Origin: Symsagittifera roscoffensis
Lineage: Eukaryota > Xenacoelomorpha > Acoela > Convolutidae
DNA: 64,000 bases
Assembly: GCF_963678635.1 (NCBI RefSeq)
Contig: NC_087065.1
Location: 65,379,374-65,443,373, forward strand
Reading direction: 5' to 3'
Made by a program: the position numbers and the translations under genes. This document shows positions 21,485-30,814 of the stretch, in pieces (position 1 is the first letter of the stretch; every line of letters begins with the position of its first letter). A model generated the notes under the pieces. That model was not told where the DNA came from. It ran no database searches and saw only the letters and a list, made by a program, of their open reading frames with translations.

Positions 21485-24400
21485 TCATTCCATCATTTCT
21501 CCATCCTGATGTTCAGCGTCACTGTCTTCCAGAACTTTCTCTAACATGTCCAGAGAGTTGCGGGCCGTGCCCCAACCCTCCTGTTCCAACAGCCTCGGTT
21601 TGCAACAAGGTAGCAAGTCCACATTCACCTTCTGCTCCCGGTTCCTGCAAAAGCTGCTGTGAAGACATAGGCTCACGTTTCGTTCTAGGTCAGCTCTTAA
21701 GACCTCTTTCTTTTCATTTTCAGTAACACAAGGCGCTCCAGCTACTCGCTTCACCGCCGTGGTGACCGCGTTTCTGTGCGTCAGCAAAGCTCTCTTATAG
21801 GCTCCTGGTCCTATGTCTAGCTGGAAAGATTGATAGGCTTCCGTGTTCCTTGACATGTGACGCTTCGCGCGTTCATACATCCAAGATGTCATCACTGCAC
21901 GGAACCAAGGCATCAATCTTTGCCTTGACCATATTCTTTCAATGGCTTTAGGTATTCTCAGAACCTTGCAGGTGGTTCTGAAAAGATCCAATTCACTACT
22001 CATTTTCACGTTGCTCAGCTGTTCAGGAGTCGGCACGGCCGTCTCCTGCTCATTCGTGTCCGCATAAGCCTCCAACCATCTCACTGCTAGCATGGCACTA
22101 ACCACCACGATTGACACTGGTTGATTCTGATCGGGCAACCCCGTGGAGTACAACTCCTCCACGTCCCATATTAGGATCAGATTCCCGCGTTTGGGGTACC
22201 ACAACGTCTGCGCTAAGCAGTGGCAAGGATACTCCCCATGGGTTCTCACTATGTTCCTTCGGGTCCGATACCCTGAGGCTCCCAGCAACGGTTCCACTTC
22301 CATCAGGATTCTATGTAGATCGTCTTTCTCTTCTATGGTGGGGAATTCAGTGGGTAACGCTCCACTCGCTTTCTGCTTCTGGAACTCACTCACGTTGCCT
22401 TCGTTCAGTATCATGAACTCTTCACCCACAACGTCTTGCAACTCGCCTTCGGATCTCTTCGGGACTGCCCGAAAGATCTTTGCCAACAAGTCATATGACC
22501 TTTCTGACATTCTGGCCAACCTCACGCACTTTGGCACAGAGAAAAGTTGGTCAACCAACACCTGTTGCGTCCTCGCATCCATCACCACCATGTGCGTAGG
22601 ATACTTGCTATTACAGTATGGCGCGGAGCTTGAACCCACCATGTATTTTGAACCAGTAGGTCTGTGATAGGCTTCACTATCCTTCAGATTCATTTCATTC
22701 TCTAGGGCTTCTCGCCAGCCTCCAATCTTTTGTTCTGTCTGTAATGCTCCAGGGAATATCTCCACGCTGAGGGACGTCACTAGCTCATGGGCACGCTCCA
22801 AGCGCTCGAGCGATTCTATCGAACTCGTCATGCTACAAAATCCCAAGGCTGTGATCAGGTTTACGTCCGTCACCCCATGGCAGTCTGCGACCAATTCCAT
22901 GGCACTCTTATCTGACATGCTTAATCTTCCATACAATCGTGCCAGTTGTCGATGCTGCTCGCTCAGCGTAATCAGGCAGTGTCCCATGTTACAAACATGT
23001 CCTTCCATCCCACTGTGTTGAGCCAAGCATGTGCCTTGCTTCAACCAATTACTCGATGTACCTTCCTCGGACAGCTCCGTGGACGGGTTGCTCTTCTTCT
23101 TCGTCAATCTCATGCTCAGCAGGTGATGTATCATGGCCAGATCATGTAAACTCGCATCATCATCCCTTTCCAACATGACATCCGCGGTCATGTCCCAGAT
23201 TAAGCCTGCGTTAGGATGGGGACACCAGGAAGGCTTCATGAGTTCCCACATCACTACTAGACTGGTTTTCAAGGGACCGTCCCAAGAACCACAATCAAAA
23301 CTCACTTGCCCTTTTAGCTCGGGAATCGAGGGTTCGACTACTCGTTCTTCCAAAATAATTCCCAGCTTGGGTTGTTCCACCATCAGCATTCCGATTTCCT
23401 TAATTCGTTCAACCCAGAAGTTGAGCACTGTGACTTGCTCGTAATCGAAGTATGCTTCCCTGGCTTCCTCGTTCACGAAGGGATTATACGCCATCCCTGG
23501 TATGCCAGACACGTATTGGAACGACTTCAGTCTCCCTAGTGTTGCAAACTCTTTTTGTCCTCTGACCGCTTCAATCAAGTCTCGACTCACTTTCAATTCT
23601 TTGTTGGAGTATCTTCTCACTTCTTCCAACTTGCGATAGCTTTCCATATCATTCGACTCCTTGTCTGGCACGGTCAATGGTATGTCCTGATACAGTTCTA
23701 GGAGTGCCCTAAGGAAGTTCCTTTCGCAATCAACTCCCTTTTGCCGAATGATCTTTATACATTCTCCCAACACAGGAGTGGGGATGCGATCCACCACGAA
23801 CCTGACAAAGCAAAGGGCATCCTTCCGCTTAGCCCATGCTATCGCTGAATCGTCTTTCGAGATCAATGCTCGCAGAGCTTCCATCAATTCTAGCTCCTGT
23901 TCTCGTGATTTCGAGTCATTACTGGCTTCATACTCCGCCTTTTTGATGCCCATCAAGCACCAAGCCAGTCGCACTTGCAGATCAGTTCTCACGCAAGGAT
24001 GAGCCAGGTATGCTGCTACAGTCGCAGGTGCATTCATCGTCTCATCGAAGTATTTCTGGAGGGCCGCCCTCCAAGAAATCTCTAGCAATTTTTCCAATCC
24101 AATTTCGTTCGCTTCTGATGACATTACTGTCCCATACTCTTTTCGATTGAAGTTAGAGTTCTCCGTAAGCCCCTTCAAATATTCTTGCATGGCTCGCTTC
24201 TCGCTCCAAGCCATCAGGTGCCCTCTCGCGGAGTTCCTCGCTTTCAACATTTCCACATAACCCCCTGCCGGATCTCCCATGTGGACCGACTCCGGCACAG
24301 TTATTCGACTGTACTCGACCACGTCGAGTTGTCCTTCCAGTTTCAACTTGGCCATGTTGATTCGCGAGGGCCTGTAATCTTCAAGTCCTCCAGATCCACA

Positions 24401-27400
24401 TTGACTGATTACTTCCATTTCTAACTTAGTGTCTGCCAGGGTTCGCGCCGTCTTCTTCGACCTTGTGGCGGTTACGGTCAGACCTGCCAAGAGCATAGGG
24501 GGTATCAGATTCTCTTTTTCTCCCCCTGTCAGCGTTGTACTATCTCCCTGCCCGCTCTCGCCTGAACGACCTGCGCTCGTTAAAGAGGTCACCACTGCGT
24601 TGGCTCTTGACTTCACCACTCTCGGGTTCATGGCTCGACTTCCTGTCTTCCCTTTTAGTCGCTTCAGCCCTTTCCTGGCTCGTCTGACAGGTAATTTCTT
24701 TGCAACATTCTGATCATCGGCACTGTCTTCTGTTACTGACTCGGTCAGAACATCCGACTCCATGGAGCTCACTATTTTCTCCAGGACCTCACGCATAATG
24801 GGTTGGTTCAACCCCACCTTCATTATGGACTGTGTCCCATATCGCCTTATCACGTCCCAAGATTTCTCCATGAAGTTTACTCGGCTCCAGATTGCTCCTG
24901 TCTTGCCTTCCAACTCCATCTGATATCTTTCCCATTCTTCTTCTGGCAATGTGCTGAGGAACGATATCTTCATTGACTCTTCGATTTTCCTCCTCCTTGG
25001 TGACTCATAAAGCAGTTTCTGCGGATCCCTGCTTCGGCACTCTCTAGCCTGGCTTATTGGGTCTATCGGAGATAGATCGGCCGACGCCTCCTTTGTAGGA
25101 GACATGAAGGACGATGGTGCCATTAACAATAAACTCCCATCGACTTCCCCATCGTCATCTTCACTGAACCGGTACTCTAGCAAGTCCCTTTCTAACGCTC
25201 CTAGATCGGTCTCTCCCGATTTCTCCGTCTTGCTTCCGGTCCCTTCATCGTTATCGTCCTGATCCATCAATTCATCGTCGTCCGCATCAGGTTTCGGCCT
25301 AGGTCCCGAGGGTCCTTGTCGTGCGTCTGCGCCCGAATCCGGCCGAGCCGGTACGGCCATGTCTCCTGCATGATAAAACAATTCTTCATCGACCAGGAAC
25401 TCTACCAACTCCTCGCCGTGTGGGGCCAGGTCTTCTATCGTTATATATGAGCCTCCTCTGCTCTCTCTTGCCACTTCCTGCATCACCACCTTCGCTTCTC
25501 CTGACCACTTCAGTCTCGATAAGTCATCCGCGGAAGAATACACTTCGTTCCACGTTTCAGCCGAGACCTCTGGTCTCCTGGAGGGTAGTGCTTTGATCTT
25601 CTTCCTGCTCCAGGCATCGGGGAATGAGAAGTCGAACGTATGCGCGGCAGCGACGTTCCAGCTGATGAAGCGCGGCTCCATCCCTCCACTCCACTTCAGC
25701 ATTCTCTTCTCCGCGTCACGAGCTGCTCCGATACGAGGGGCAATGATGGGAGATGTGACTCCCAACAACATCCTCCTTATCGGTGGATATCGATGGCATT
25801 GGTCCGGCAGCGGCCTGGACCCAGGAAGCCATGTTTTTTGATTCTCTTTTGCATGGGCATAGGCTCCCGGCAATTGAGGTACTACCACAGCCTCTCCTGT
25901 ATCTTTCACCACTGGTCTCAGATTCCAGAGTTTTGGGTTGATCTGGATGTGGGACAGATCCTCACGACCCATTCGGCATTTGAAGTGGTTGTTGAAATCC
26001 ATCAACACCCAACCTGGCTCTGCTGTTCTTCCGAACAGCCTATCATCGCTAGCCAGCTTTCTCAGTTCACTCTGCTCTACCCAATTCAGCACGGAACAAT
26101 CCACTACTGAGACCAGGTTGACGTACAACACTGAATTCCTGTACGCTTTAACTTGCACATCCGGGAACGCAAAGGACATTACCGGTCCATACACCACTGT
26201 GACGAATTCCCTCAGTCCGTGGACCAGAGCCAACGGATCAATCCGCATCATGACAGCTAAGTCTGTTAGTAAGGGCATGCCACAATACTGTTTACATTCG
26301 CTTGCGTTCGTCGCCACTTTGTCCTCTCCTGTTACGCTTCTGTTCTGTTGCAGGAGGTTTTGAAGTAGGAGAGTCCTCCAGTCTTTCATCTTCTTGAGCG
26401 AGGCGGTTTCCAACAGTGCATTGAACTCACGACTGGGTCCCTGCAGTTGTTCAGGGTAACGCAATAGCACAAGCAAGTCTCCCAGTCGACCATAGGTCAT
26501 GCCAATCAGGGTCAAGAGTCCATCCAACCTCAAATCGGCCAACGCTTGGGTAAAGAGGTTTGCCGGTCCTTTCACAAAGTTTTCATGACCAAATGTCACG
26601 TATAAGGCTAGCACCAGGCCAATCGACAACTTCCTGATGTCTTTGACAAAACTTGCGATCAGGTTCCTAGATGCCCTCGGATAGCACGTCGATAGGAAAG
26701 ATGGCGTCCATCCCACTCCCATTCCGCCCAAGATAGCATCCGATCGTTCGTACTGTGCTTTCGTGGCCAGCACGTCCGCTTGGAACTTGTCCAGCGACAT
26801 CGTATTCACGTCTTGCATCAGCTTCAACATCTTGCCTCCAGCCAACTCCCGGGCATCAAGTAGACTCTTCAAATACGCGTGTATCTCTTTAATTATTGCC
26901 GGCGCATACTCAAACGCGTCTTCACCCAAGGTGCACAGCCTCGGTGACAGATACAACCATATGTTGTTGTGTGGCTTCGTACGCAAAGCCATTGCCATGA
27001 GGTCCTCCTCTGCTGACGTCATGTTCTTCCTGATCATCCTTCCCTGCTCATTCTCTTTATGATCCATCTGCCTGAACCAGAGATCATCAGCCACCTGTTG
27101 TACTAACAGATGATCGTCACCTACCCCTGGTCTTAGCTTCAATAATCTTGCGAAGTTGGACAGCTCCAACCCCAGAACTTCATCTAGCACCAACCGAGTT
27201 GTGCTACAATCTCTGAGTCCCTGTATGGCATTCGAGATGTCAGACCAAACAGCGGGAAGCTCAGATCGGGACGGATAATAATTGTCCAGGTCCACCACTC
27301 TGTTTGGGGCAGGAATTATCACGTTATATATCCCCTCTGCTATCGTCGTGACCATCGTGTATACAAATTGAAGGGGTTCAGGCAACGCAGCGTAGCCTGG

Positions 27401-30352
27401 TGACAATACGAAGATCACCTTCACCACATTCATGGTGAACCGTTGTCTTGCTGCTGCCTCTACCTCGGCCATCGCCGAGAGCAGTGTCATTATCGCTTCC
27501 CCTATAACTTCGTTACTCGGGATCGATCCATCCGTCAGACGTGACAATAAGCCTCTGCTTTGTAGATGATCATTCGAGCCTGCAACCACTATCACCTGCG
27601 GCTCCATGCTGACCCCTCTCCGTACACTTATCATCATGCCTATCGCCTGTCCCCAGTCCAGCTTAGGCGCCGTTAAGAAAATCACATCGGGCCAGAATAG
27701 AGAACGGGGTGTATAGAGATAATCGGAGCCGGCTACAACCAGATACTTGGCAGCCTTCATGTCCAAGGGATCATAAGCTGCAAAAAGGCCATCGCCTATT
27801 GGGGCCTTCAGGTTCCCATATCTCTTATCGTCTCCAACCACTGTTGTGGTTCGGGGGTAATCCCTTGAATACTCGCCCGGCGTCTGACCGGGTGGTTTAG
27901 CGAATTGTCTAAACATCTTGTGATGTTTGTTGTTGGGCTTGTTCTCCGTCTGGAACTTGCCTTTGCGCACAGGTGGTGTCCTTTCCCGGGCCCTATCTCG
28001 AACGTCGGTGAGCGACCGGGTGTTTAGAGGTCCAAAGGTATTGTCATGAGGCAATCCATCCAAGTCCGCATGTCGGAGTGAGGTCGAGGAGCTGAATTTC
28101 TCCTGCTCTGCTAGCAGCCAATCCACGCCCGGTATCCGATAAAGTCGCGACACTGTGGGACTTTCACCGCCAGTCATTCTCATCACATCTTCCCGACACG
28201 TCAGGGTATTCATATTCAACTTCGCCGACATGTCCGTCTTATACTGACCCCAATGGCTAGGATCTGATCTATTCCAAAGCAACCTGCTGCCAGATTCAAT
28301 TCCCTCCGCTGGCACGGTACTTGTCGACGGTCCTGCCGTCGAAGCAGGATTTGTCGTGGCAGGCGAATCATTCCTCCTAGACGCGGTCTGGGAGTTGTTT
28401 CTATTACTTTGTTCCACCGATCTGCCGAGTCGGCTTCCAATCGATTGCGGCCTGGGAGGAGGGGCAGTCCCCAGCCTGTCTCTCACGTTTGAGCTCGGAG
28501 CGACGGTTACGGCTCCAACCGTCTCCGTTGCCAAGGGCCCTAGGCGGTTGGCGAGGGATTCGGGCACGGTTGCCCTTATTCTACTCCCTCCGGTCAGATT
28601 GGTCCGAGCCAAAGAACCGGTCGCCCTCAACTCTTGCTCCACTTCTCTCAACTGCGTCTGAAACACATCGTTAATCCAATGCCTTCCTCGTTGGCTATTG
28701 AAGTGCACTCCATCTCTGGTGAGCTCGATGTGATCAGTCATGCGTAGCATATTTTCAAGATCCAGGAGTCGCAACTCGCCAGGATTGTTCCTCACCAGAC
28801 TGCGGGTCATTTCATTCCACCGCGTCACGTTGCCATTCATGAAATCTGCAGCTATAGTGCCCACCAAAGGATTTGGTGGTATCGTACACAGGATCACGAG
28901 CCTGGGTCTATACTTTTCTTTCAATTCGTTCACTAGACACACCAACAGAGGCTCCCACTTGTTCTCTGGAGTTACGGGGGCTCTCGAGACGTCATTAGTC
29001 CCCAGCATTATTATTAATGTATCCAGATGATCCTCGCCCTGAAACTCCATCATTTTGATAACTTGAGCCACTGAGGCTCCTCCAAAGGACAGAGTGGTAG
29101 TCTGACCATAGACGAAGATCTCATTCAGATCTCTCACCAGACTGTCTCCAATGATCAAATGGCGACTCCCTGGGGGAATCACTTGGTCGCTCGTGGCAGG
29201 GTTCCAGCTCATGTCATTCAAGCAGGCTCGAGGATGCTCGGCTGGCACTTGCGTGAACTGATGACGTGTCATCAGATTTTTCCTGATATCTACCACGCGA
29301 GGCTTCTCAAAGACTCCACCAGGCGCAGAGCACGCTATCGTGCGGGTTGCTCGCTCAGAGCCATCTGATGAATGATCACGACGCTGGGAAGGAACGATCC
29401 TAGCCAGTGTCCGCTCAGTGCCTCTGTTGATTTCATCCATTGCGGCTCTGGCCACTTGGTTAAATGATTCCTGGAATTGAGGAGCTAGATAGGTGTCCGA
29501 AGGGTCTGGTATCGTGAACCTTTGATTCGAAGCAGACGGTCGCGTCTGCTGAGGAGCCTCGGGCCCCCTTGATGCACGCAAATCCAGAACCTCTGGTCCT
29601 CTCGATGCGCACAGCTCCTGTGCTGTTGTCCTGGGGCGTGTGTCGTTAGATCCCTCCGAGGGTCTGATGCTCGCCAGGATTTCCGGTGACGCTTGGCTCA
29701 CCTTCGCCATATACAGCTCCTTCAGGTGCTTTAACTCATCCTCCTTGTAGGCCACCTGCAGATCTTCGAATTTCTTTTTCCATTCGTCTCTCTCCCGAGC
29801 TATGGTCCTGTACTCCTGAAGTTTGGCACACAGCTCACTCTGATCCCTCTCCTTCTTCTCCAGTGTCTCGATCGTTTCCGACGTCTGGATCTCTATCTCG
29901 CTCACTCTCACTCTCTTCAGGGGAGGAGCAGCTGTTGGAGAGTCGACCGAGTGTGACGGGCCTGGCCCATCACGCTGTCTCTTCGCTCCAATTAGTGGCT
30001 GCGCAGGTTGGGCGGGTAAGGGCATCTCACCTAGCCGGTGGTCCCTTTGCTCACCTAGTCCCGGCTCACGAGCCAGGTCGTGGCCAGACATTTCTCCGCG
30101 CCTCCATCTCATCAATCGGTTTCGGCCTCTCTCGGCGGTCCCGGACTCACCGAAGGCCAACATCAACACGACTTCCGTAGGGCGATTCCCTCGACCCTCT
30201 CTTCCCAGTGCATTGAGGAGTGCGACCACAAACATCGCCAACCCCGGGTCTTCTCGTGTAAAGTCACAATCGATCAGCCGCTGATAGATCTCGTCTAGAG
30301 TCGCTCCTAGACTCGCTGAGAGGAATTCCATGAGTTCGTTAGTATCTCCCAT
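21485..30352 (-). CDS. ORF C: giant accessory protein with SGNH esterase domain (2,955 aa)
   Basis: The ATG at 30,352 has A at -3 and G at +4. The N-terminal 150 residues are unassigned, followed by a probable coiled coil at about 155-215. Residues about 398-570 form a canonical SGNH/GDSL hydrolase: IIGDSLVRDL with nucleophile Ser404, Gly in GGAS (424-427), LGTND (451-454), and DGVHF with Asp547 and His550. A second SGNH-like segment lies at about 868-1030 (LVVAGSDYL..., then VIVVAGSNDHLQ), lacking a clear final Asp-x-x-His. The remaining about 1,900 residues have an acidic patch near 1,600-1,700 and basic stretches, but no domain I recognise. No signal peptide or transmembrane segment is evident, so it does not look like an envelope. 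It is open throughout. A 462-bp spacer separates it from ORF B, so it probably needs a spliced or internally initiated mRNA. Confidence 0.85.
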   Translation of the reverse strand: MGDTNELMEFLSASLGATLDEIYQRLIDCDFTREDPGLAMFVVALLNALGREGRGNRPTEVVLMLAFGESGTAERGRNRLMRWRRGEMSGHDLAREPGLGEQRDHRLGEMPLPAQPAQPLIGAKRQRDGPGPSHSVDSPTAAPPLKRVRVSEIEIQTSETIETLEKKERDQSELCAKLQEYRTIARERDEWKKKFEDLQVAYKEDELKHLKELYMAKVSQASPEILASIRPSEGSNDTRPRTTAQELCASRGPEVLDLRASRGPEAPQQTRPSASNQRFTIPDPSDTYLAPQFQESFNQVARAAMDEINRGTERTLARIVPSQRRDHSSDGSERATRTIACSAPGGVFEKPRVVDIRKNLMTRHQFTQVPAEHPRACLNDMSWNPATSDQVIPPGSRHLIIGDSLVRDLNEIFVYGQTTTLSFGGASVAQVIKMMEFQGEDHLDTLIIMLGTNDVSRAPVTPENKWEPLLVCLVNELKEKYRPRLVILCTIPPNPLVGTIAADFMNGNVTRWNEMTRSLVRNNPGELRLLDLENMLRMTDHIELTRDGVHFNSQRGRHWINDVFQTQLREVEQELRATGSLARTNLTGGSRIRATVPESLANRLGPLATETVGAVTVAPSSNVRDRLGTAPPPRPQSIGSRLGRSVEQSNRNNSQTASRRNDSPATTNPASTAGPSTSTVPAEGIESGSRLLWNRSDPSHWGQYKTDMSAKLNMNTLTCREDVMRMTGGESPTVSRLYRIPGVDWLLAEQEKFSSSTSLRHADLDGLPHDNTFGPLNTRSLTDVRDRARERTPPVRKGKFQTENKPNNKHHKMFRQFAKPPGQTPGEYSRDYPRTTTVVGDDKRYGNLKAPIGDGLFAAYDPLDMKAAKYLVVAGSDYLYTPRSLFWPDVIFLTAPKLDWGQAIGMMISVRRGVSMEPQVIVVAGSNDHLQSRGLLSRLTDGSIPSNEVIGEAIMTLLSAMAEVEAAARQRFTMNVVKVIFVLSPGYAALPEPLQFVYTMVTTIAEGIYNVIIPAPNRVVDLDNYYPSRSELPAVWSDISNAIQGLRDCSTTRLVLDEVLGLELSNFARLLKLRPGVGDDHLLVQQVADDLWFRQMDHKENEQGRMIRKNMTSAEEDLMAMALRTKPHNNIWLYLSPRLCTLGEDAFEYAPAIIKEIHAYLKSLLDARELAGGKMLKLMQDVNTMSLDKFQADVLATKAQYERSDAILGGMGVGWTPSFLSTCYPRASRNLIASFVKDIRKLSIGLVLALYVTFGHENFVKGPANLFTQALADLRLDGLLTLIGMTYGRLGDLLVLLRYPEQLQGPSREFNALLETASLKKMKDWRTLLLQNLLQQNRSVTGEDKVATNASECKQYCGMPLLTDLAVMMRIDPLALVHGLREFVTVVYGPVMSFAFPDVQVKAYRNSVLYVNLVSVVDCSVLNWVEQSELRKLASDDRLFGRTAEPGWVLMDFNNHFKCRMGREDLSHIQINPKLWNLRPVVKDTGEAVVVPQLPGAYAHAKENQKTWLPGSRPLPDQCHRYPPIRRMLLGVTSPIIAPRIGAARDAEKRMLKWSGGMEPRFISWNVAAAHTFDFSFPDAWSRKKIKALPSRRPEVSAETWNEVYSSADDLSRLKWSGEAKVVMQEVARESRGGSYITIEDLAPHGEELVEFLVDEELFYHAGDMAVPARPDSGADARQGPSGPRPKPDADDDELMDQDDNDEGTGSKTEKSGETDLGALERDLLEYRFSEDDDGEVDGSLLLMAPSSFMSPTKEASADLSPIDPISQARECRSRDPQKLLYESPRRRKIEESMKISFLSTLPEEEWERYQMELEGKTGAIWSRVNFMEKSWDVIRRYGTQSIMKVGLNQPIMREVLEKIVSSMESDVLTESVTEDSADDQNVAKKLPVRRARKGLKRLKGKTGSRAMNPRVVKSRANAVVTSLTSAGRSGESGQGDSTTLTGGEKENLIPPMLLAGLTVTATRSKKTARTLADTKLEMEVISQCGSGGLEDYRPSRINMAKLKLEGQLDVVEYSRITVPESVHMGDPAGGYVEMLKARNSARGHLMAWSEKRAMQEYLKGLTENSNFNRKEYGTVMSSEANEIGLEKLLEISWRAALQKYFDETMNAPATVAAYLAHPCVRTDLQVRLAWCLMGIKKAEYEASNDSKSREQELELMEALRALISKDDSAIAWAKRKDALCFVRFVVDRIPTPVLGECIKIIRQKGVDCERNFLRALLELYQDIPLTVPDKESNDMESYRKLEEVRRYSNKELKVSRDLIEAVRGQKEFATLGRLKSFQYVSGIPGMAYNPFVNEEAREAYFDYEQVTVLNFWVERIKEIGMLMVEQPKLGIILEERVVEPSIPELKGQVSFDCGSWDGPLKTSLVVMWELMKPSWCPHPNAGLIWDMTADVMLERDDDASLHDLAMIHHLLSMRLTKKKSNPSTELSEEGTSSNWLKQGTCLAQHSGMEGHVCNMGHCLITLSEQHRQLARLYGRLSMSDKSAMELVADCHGVTDVNLITALGFCSMTSSIESLERLERAHELVTSLSVEIFPGALQTEQKIGGWREALENEMNLKDSEAYHRPTGSKYMVGSSSAPYCNSKYPTHMVVMDARTQQVLVDQLFSVPKCVRLARMSERSYDLLAKIFRAVPKRSEGELQDVVGEEFMILNEGNVSEFQKQKASGALPTEFPTIEEKDDLHRILMEVEPLLGASGYRTRRNIVRTHGEYPCHCLAQTLWYPKRGNLILIWDVEELYSTGLPDQNQPVSIVVVSAMLAVRWLEAYADTNEQETAVPTPEQLSNVKMSSELDLFRTTCKVLRIPKAIERIWSRQRLMPWFRAVMTSWMYERAKRHMSRNTEAYQSFQLDIGPGAYKRALLTHRNAVTTAVKRVAGAPCVTENEKKEVLRADLERNVSLCLHSSFCRNREQKVNVDLLPCCKPRLLEQEGWGTARNSLDMLEKVLEDSDAEHQDGEMME

Positions 30353-30814
30353 TTCTTTTCGTGTTGATTCTTCGTGTAATCTCTTTCTGTTTCTTCTGAT
30401 TCAGTGTCAGTAAACAATTTTCGATCAATCAAGATCTAAAAGACAGGTCGCAACTTAGAACCATCATTTTAAGATGCAACATCAATCAATTCTCTAAAAC
30501 TCTCCATTGAAATTCTCTTTTCAATTCTGATTTAAAATTTTAGCACCAAGGTGGATCGTCCACCTTCACTTTTGTCAGAGTAGCACGAATGTGCGCTGTC
30601 ACCTTGATGACCTGGGGTGCCCCAGGTCTTTTATGACACTAACACAAAGCATATCATAACAATAACATAACATAAACACATAAACATCACACACCTATAC
30701 TATCACATAAAAACCCAATCCCTAATACTGTACCTAAGACCTAACCTAATCTAAAACTTGACTGTAATTCCTATCGAATAATTAATAAAAACCACTTATC
30801 GCCGAGCGCAATTC
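30353..30814 (-). other. Intercistronic spacer between ORF B and ORF C, with hairpins
   Basis: No ORF. Two perfect inverted repeats lie 44 bp apart: AAGGTGGA-TCG-TCCACCTT (30,548-30,566) and ACCTGGGG-TG-CCCCAGGT (30,610-30,627). A short GCAC-GAAT-GTGC stem lies between them. On the mRNA these sit upstream of the ORF C start and could affect its initiation or the end of ORF B; that role is inference. Confidence 0.6.

Noticed and set aside
29686-30180. 164-aa plus-strand ORF opposite ORF C
   Set aside because: It is a shadow frame of the GC-rich coding strand; all plus-strand frames between 21.4 and 40.1 kb are of this kind.
21485-30352. ORF C as an envelope protein, making the element a retrovirus
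   Set aside because: No signal peptide, furin-like site, fusion peptide or transmembrane helix is visible; the SGNH domain points to another role.
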